Assembly (NCBI GenBank): GCA_900758075.1
Contig: CAAEQF010000081.1
Location: forward strand, 1 to 7,880
Reading direction: 5' to 3'
Length of the DNA stretch: 7,880 bases
Source of the DNA: Coriobacteriia bacterium
Lineage (GTDB): Bacteria > Actinomycetota > Coriobacteriia > Coriobacteriales > QAMH01
Both the position numbers and the translations under genes were made by a program. The notes under the pieces are model-generated. The model ran no database searches. It was given only the letters and a program-made list of their open reading frames with translations, and had not been told where the DNA came from. Below, in pieces: positions 4,954 through 7,880 of the stretch. Positions within the stretch are counted from its first letter, which is position 1, and the number at the start of each line of letters is the position of its first letter.

Positions 4954-7548
4954 ATGTCGGTGCAGGTCACGAGACGGTCATTTTTGAAGGCGAGCGCACT
5001 GGGGCTTGGTGCCGCAGCACTGGCGGATTCAACTCCCTTTGTGCCCCTTGCCGCTGCCGACGAGTCGCATCAGAAGAACCTTGCGGGTAAGTGGACTGCG
5101 TCGAGCTGCCAGGGCTGCACGAGCTTTTGCCCGGTCAAGGTGTGGACGCAAGACGGCCGCGTCGTCCGCGTGAAGGGCAATCCCAACTGCACGGCGACGC
5201 ACGGGCAGATGTGCCCCAAGACCTCGCTCGCCATCGACCAGCTCTACGACCCCGACCGCATCAAGGTTCCGATGAAGCGCACGAACCCCCAAAAAGGGCG
5301 TGGCATCGACCCGGGTTTCGTTCCCATCACCTGGGACGAGGCGCTTGACACCATCGCCACCAAGTGGCTCGAGCTCCACGACAACAACGAGTCGCACAAG
5401 GTCGTCTTCATGAAGGGGCGCGCATCCGAGACGGGCGATATTCTGTCCCATTTCCTGCCCGCCCTCATGGGCACGCCGAACTACTTTGGCCACAGCACCA
5501 TCTGCTCGGAGGAGGAGAAGTTCGCGTCGTGGGCGGTCAACGGGCTGTTCTCGTATCGCGACTACGACCTTGCGCACTGCAAGTACCTGCTGTTGTGGTC
5601 CTCCGACCCCATCGCCTCGAACCGCCAGCAGCCCAACGCCATCAATCGCTGGGGGCAGGTGATGGACGACGCGCACATCGTCGTCATCGACCCGCGCTTC
5701 TCGGCGACGGCGGCAAAGGCCGATTTGTGGGTCCCCATCATTCCCGGCACCGACGGCGCCCTCGCCGTGGCTATCGCCCACGAGATTTTAGCTGCCGGCA
5801 AGTGGAGCAGGGAGTTTGTCGGGGGCTTCAAGGACGGACCGTGGAACCTGGACGAGTCGGGCTACTACGACAAGAAGGTCAACCTGTTCAAGAAGGGCGA
5901 GGAAGTCGACGAGGAGCGCTTCGAGTACCGCAATGCATCGGGGCTCGTGCGCTGGTGGAACCTCGAGCTCAAGGACAAGGACGCCGCGTGGGCAGAGCCC
6001 ATCTGCGGGATAGCCGCCGCCGATATCAAGAAAATCGCCACTGATTTTGCCAAGTACGGTCAAAACGCCTGCTCATGGGTATCGCCGGGCACGACCAACC
6101 AGGTCCGCGGCGTGTACGGCGCCATGGCTGCCGAGGCGTTGAACGGCCTCGTCGGCTCGTTCGAGCATGAGGGCGGCGCGCAGCATCCCGCAAGCGTGAG
6201 CGTCGGGCCGTTTCCCGACCATCGTCCCTACCGCGACAAGCTCGCCAAGACCTTCGAGAAAAAGCCTCAGTGCGACGGACGGCACACGAGGGAGTTCCTC
6301 GCATCCAAAGACGGCGGCATCGACAACCAGGTTCTCACCAACCGCATCGCGGACGTTATCCTCAGCGAGGACCCCTACGAGATCAAGATGCTCATCACCA
6401 AGTACTGCAACTTCGCTTACTCGGCCATGGGGTGCCAGCGCTGGGAGCAGGCCATGGCGAAAGTCCCCTTCTACGTGTGCATCACCATGAACCCAAGCGA
6501 GTCGGCGCAGTTCGCGGACATCGTCTTGCCGCCGAAGCACCACATGTTCGAGAACTGGGGCTACGTCAAGAACTATCAGGACATGGTCACGTACGTGAGC
6601 ATCGAGCAGCCGGTCATCGACCCCGTCTGGCCCGACACCAAGACGGACGAGACCGAGATGGCGTGGTGCATCGCCGAAAAGCTCGCAGAGAAAGGCTTCG
6701 ACAAGGTATACAAGTACTTCTCGACGGCGTTTGTCGACCCCGAGACGGGCAACCAGCCCACCGACGAGAAGAGCTTCTCCGAAATCGTGACGAAGATTCG
6801 CACGGCTCCCTGCTGGAACGGCGCCAATGCGAGCAAGGGACAGGGCGATGACCTAGGTTCTTGGCGCAACTTCTGCAGCAAGGGCGTGTTCAACAGCAAT
6901 GCGGCAAAATTCAAGAAGGACTGGGGCAAGTTCGGCACCAAGACGGGCACGTACGAGTTCTACAGCGAGACACTCAAGGCAGTCCTCGAAAAGGAGGCGT
7001 GGTCGTACACCACCACGGTCGATGACCTGATGGAGACGTACAACTACCAGGCGCGCGGCGGCCTTGCGTTCGTCCCGCACTACGAGGAGCCGGTTCGCCA
7101 TGGCGATCCGGAGGAGTATCCGTTCATCTTCACCCAGAACCGCTCGCGCCTCAACCGCGAGGGGAGGTCTGCCAACCTCCCGCTGTACCAGGAGTTCAAG
7201 GACGTCGATCCCGGCGATGTGCCGTGGGACGATGTGCTGAAGATCAACCCTCGGGATATGGAGAAGCTCGGCCTGAAAGACGGGGATACGATCAAGGTCA
7301 GCTCTGTGCAGGGCTCCAATACCGTTCGCGCCAAGGGCTGGGAAGGCACGCGCCCGGGTGTCGTGATGAAGACCTACGGCCAGGGGCACTGGGCGTTCGG
7401 GCATGTTGCTGCTGCGGATTACGCGCAGGCAACGCCGCGCGGCGGCAACAACAACGAGCTCATTCCCGCCGATTACGACCATCTGAGTGGGCAGTCCGCA
7501 TTTCACGGTGGCCTCACGCGCGTGAAGATCGAGAAGGTGAGCGAATAA
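4954..7548 (+). CDS. Tat-exported molybdopterin oxidoreductase, arsenate reductase (ArrA)-like catalytic subunit
   Basis: This 864-residue DMSO-reductase-family enzyme binds Mo-bis-MGD and should act outside the cytoplasmic membrane. It opens with a Tat signal (TRRSFLK, residues 6-12; likely cleavage after AAA at 33-35). A [4Fe-4S] site follows: Cys52, Cys55, Cys59 and Cys87, with Lys89 next to the last. Cys184 in STICSEEEKF is the likely Mo ligand, and the dinucleotide-binding C-terminal domain runs from about 719 to 860. The length and the blocks YDPDRIKVPMKRTNP, ITWDEALDTIA and LVRWWNLELKD resemble ArrA (about 850 residues). At the expected ArrA RGRY / ArxA GRGWG site it has KGRAS (154-158), so arsenate is only a candidate substrate; thiosulfate, polysulfide or an organic acceptor are alternatives. 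GAGAGGGG touches ATG 4954, so GTG 4960 with better spacing may be the true start. The next gene overlaps by one base (TAATG), implying translational coupling. Confidence 0.9.
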   Translation: MSVQVTRRSFLKASALGLGAAALADSTPFVPLAAADESHQKNLAGKWTASSCQGCTSFCPVKVWTQDGRVVRVKGNPNCTATHGQMCPKTSLAIDQLYDPDRIKVPMKRTNPQKGRGIDPGFVPITWDEALDTIATKWLELHDNNESHKVVFMKGRASETGDILSHFLPALMGTPNYFGHSTICSEEEKFASWAVNGLFSYRDYDLAHCKYLLLWSSDPIASNRQQPNAINRWGQVMDDAHIVVIDPRFSATAAKADLWVPIIPGTDGALAVAIAHEILAAGKWSREFVGGFKDGPWNLDESGYYDKKVNLFKKGEEVDEERFEYRNASGLVRWWNLELKDKDAAWAEPICGIAAADIKKIATDFAKYGQNACSWVSPGTTNQVRGVYGAMAAEALNGLVGSFEHEGGAQHPASVSVGPFPDHRPYRDKLAKTFEKKPQCDGRHTREFLASKDGGIDNQVLTNRIADVILSEDPYEIKMLITKYCNFAYSAMGCQRWEQAMAKVPFYVCITMNPSESAQFADIVLPPKHHMFENWGYVKNYQDMVTYVSIEQPVIDPVWPDTKTDETEMAWCIAEKLAEKGFDKVYKYFSTAFVDPETGNQPTDEKSFSEIVTKIRTAPCWNGANASKGQGDDLGSWRNFCSKGVFNSNAAKFKKDWGKFGTKTGTYEFYSETLKAVLEKEAWSYTTTVDDLMETYNYQARGGLAFVPHYEEPVRHGDPEEYPFIFTQNRSRLNREGRSANLPLYQEFKDVDPGDVPWDDVLKINPRDMEKLGLKDGDTIKVSSVQGSNTVRAKGWEGTRPGVVMKTYGQGHWAFGHVAAADYAQATPRGGNNNELIPADYDHLSGQSAFHGGLTRVKIEKVSE

Positions 7549-7880
7549 TGCGCTATTCGATGATCATCAACCTGCACGATTGCGTGGGGTGCGGATGCTG
7601 CGACATCGCCTGCGCCCAGGAGAACCAGGTGCCGGCCGGCGTGCATCTGGGCTATCACCAAAGCGAGATGAGCGGGACGTTTCCGAAGGTCTCGTACACG
7701 TACCGCCCCGTCATGTGCAACCACTGCGCCAATGCGGCCTGCGTCAAGGCATGCCCGACGGCGGCGATGCACAAGGACGCCAACGGGCTCACCGTCGTCG
7801 ACGTGGCCGCGTGCACGCAGTGCGGACGCTGCGCCAAGGCGTGTCCGTACGGGGCGATCACCCCGGCGCCTGCCGAGACG
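7548..7880 (+). CDS. Four-cluster [4Fe-4S] ferredoxin electron-transfer subunit (ArrB/DmsB/PsrB type), 3' end outside window
   Basis: The frame is open from ATG 7548 to the window edge (111 codons) and has no stop. It encodes the electron-transfer beta subunit that passes electrons to the molybdoenzyme. Three cysteine groups are visible: Cys12-15-18-22 (DCVGCGCCDIAC, with an extra Cys17), Cys57-60-65-69 (CNHCANAACVKACP), and Cys89-92-95-99 (CTQCGRCAKACP). The last matches cluster pairs in DmsB-like proteins; the fourth group should follow beyond the edge. There is no signal peptide, consistent with co-export bound to the Tat-carrying partner. The start overlaps the catalytic subunit stop by one base. 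Whether a membrane anchor (NrfD/DmsC type) follows cannot be seen here. Confidence 0.93.
   Translation, partial: MRYSMIINLHDCVGCGCCDIACAQENQVPAGVHLGYHQSEMSGTFPKVSYTYRPVMCNHCANAACVKACPTAAMHKDANGLTVVDVAACTQCGRCAKACPYGAITPAPAET

Noticed and set aside
1..7880. CRISPR array, tRNA/rRNA, insertion sequence or phage att site
   Set aside because: I see no regularly spaced direct repeats, cloverleaf-like sequence, transposase motifs or terminal inverted repeats.

Overview
This is a high-GC, densely coded window with Shine-Dalgarno-led genes and a Tat-exported, multi-cluster Fe-S/molybdopterin respiratory operon. Together with the NADP-type glutamate dehydrogenase and the aquaglyceroporin, this suggests an anaerobic actinobacterium of the Coriobacteriia (Eggerthella-like). 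That placement is inferred from gene style and codon use, not from a marker gene.

Layout. The left part (1-2505) is metabolic. It holds the 3' end of an NADP-dependent glutamate dehydrogenase gene with a strong terminator (450-484), an arylamine N-acetyltransferase gene on the + strand (593-1363), and, converging on it, a gene for an iron-containing alcohol dehydrogenase (1384-2505, - strand). The dehydrogenase gene carries two mutually compensating one-base frameshifts that scramble the middle 138 codons.

The right part looks like an arsenic-handling locus built around a divergent, AT-rich intergenic region (4672-4953). To the left on the - strand run an aquaglyceroporin gene (TTG start at 4671) and an arsM-type arsenite S-adenosylmethionine methyltransferase gene, closed by a terminator at 2564-2601. 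To the right on the + strand run a Tat-exported molybdopterin oxidoreductase catalytic subunit of the arsenate-reductase (ArrA) type (4954-7548) and, overlapping it by one base (TAATG), a four-cluster ferredoxin electron-transfer subunit cut by the window edge (7548-7880).

How they may work together (inference): the exported molybdoenzyme and its ferredoxin partner could use an oxyanion, possibly arsenate or a relative, as electron acceptor. The arsenite formed could cross the membrane through the aquaglyceroporin and be methylated by ArsM. The molybdoenzyme has the ArrA-like framework and length. However, at the position where I recall ArrA having RGRY and ArxA having GRGWG, it has KGRAS, so its substrate is open. 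No arsR-type regulator, arsenite efflux pump or cytoplasmic arsenate reductase lies inside the window.
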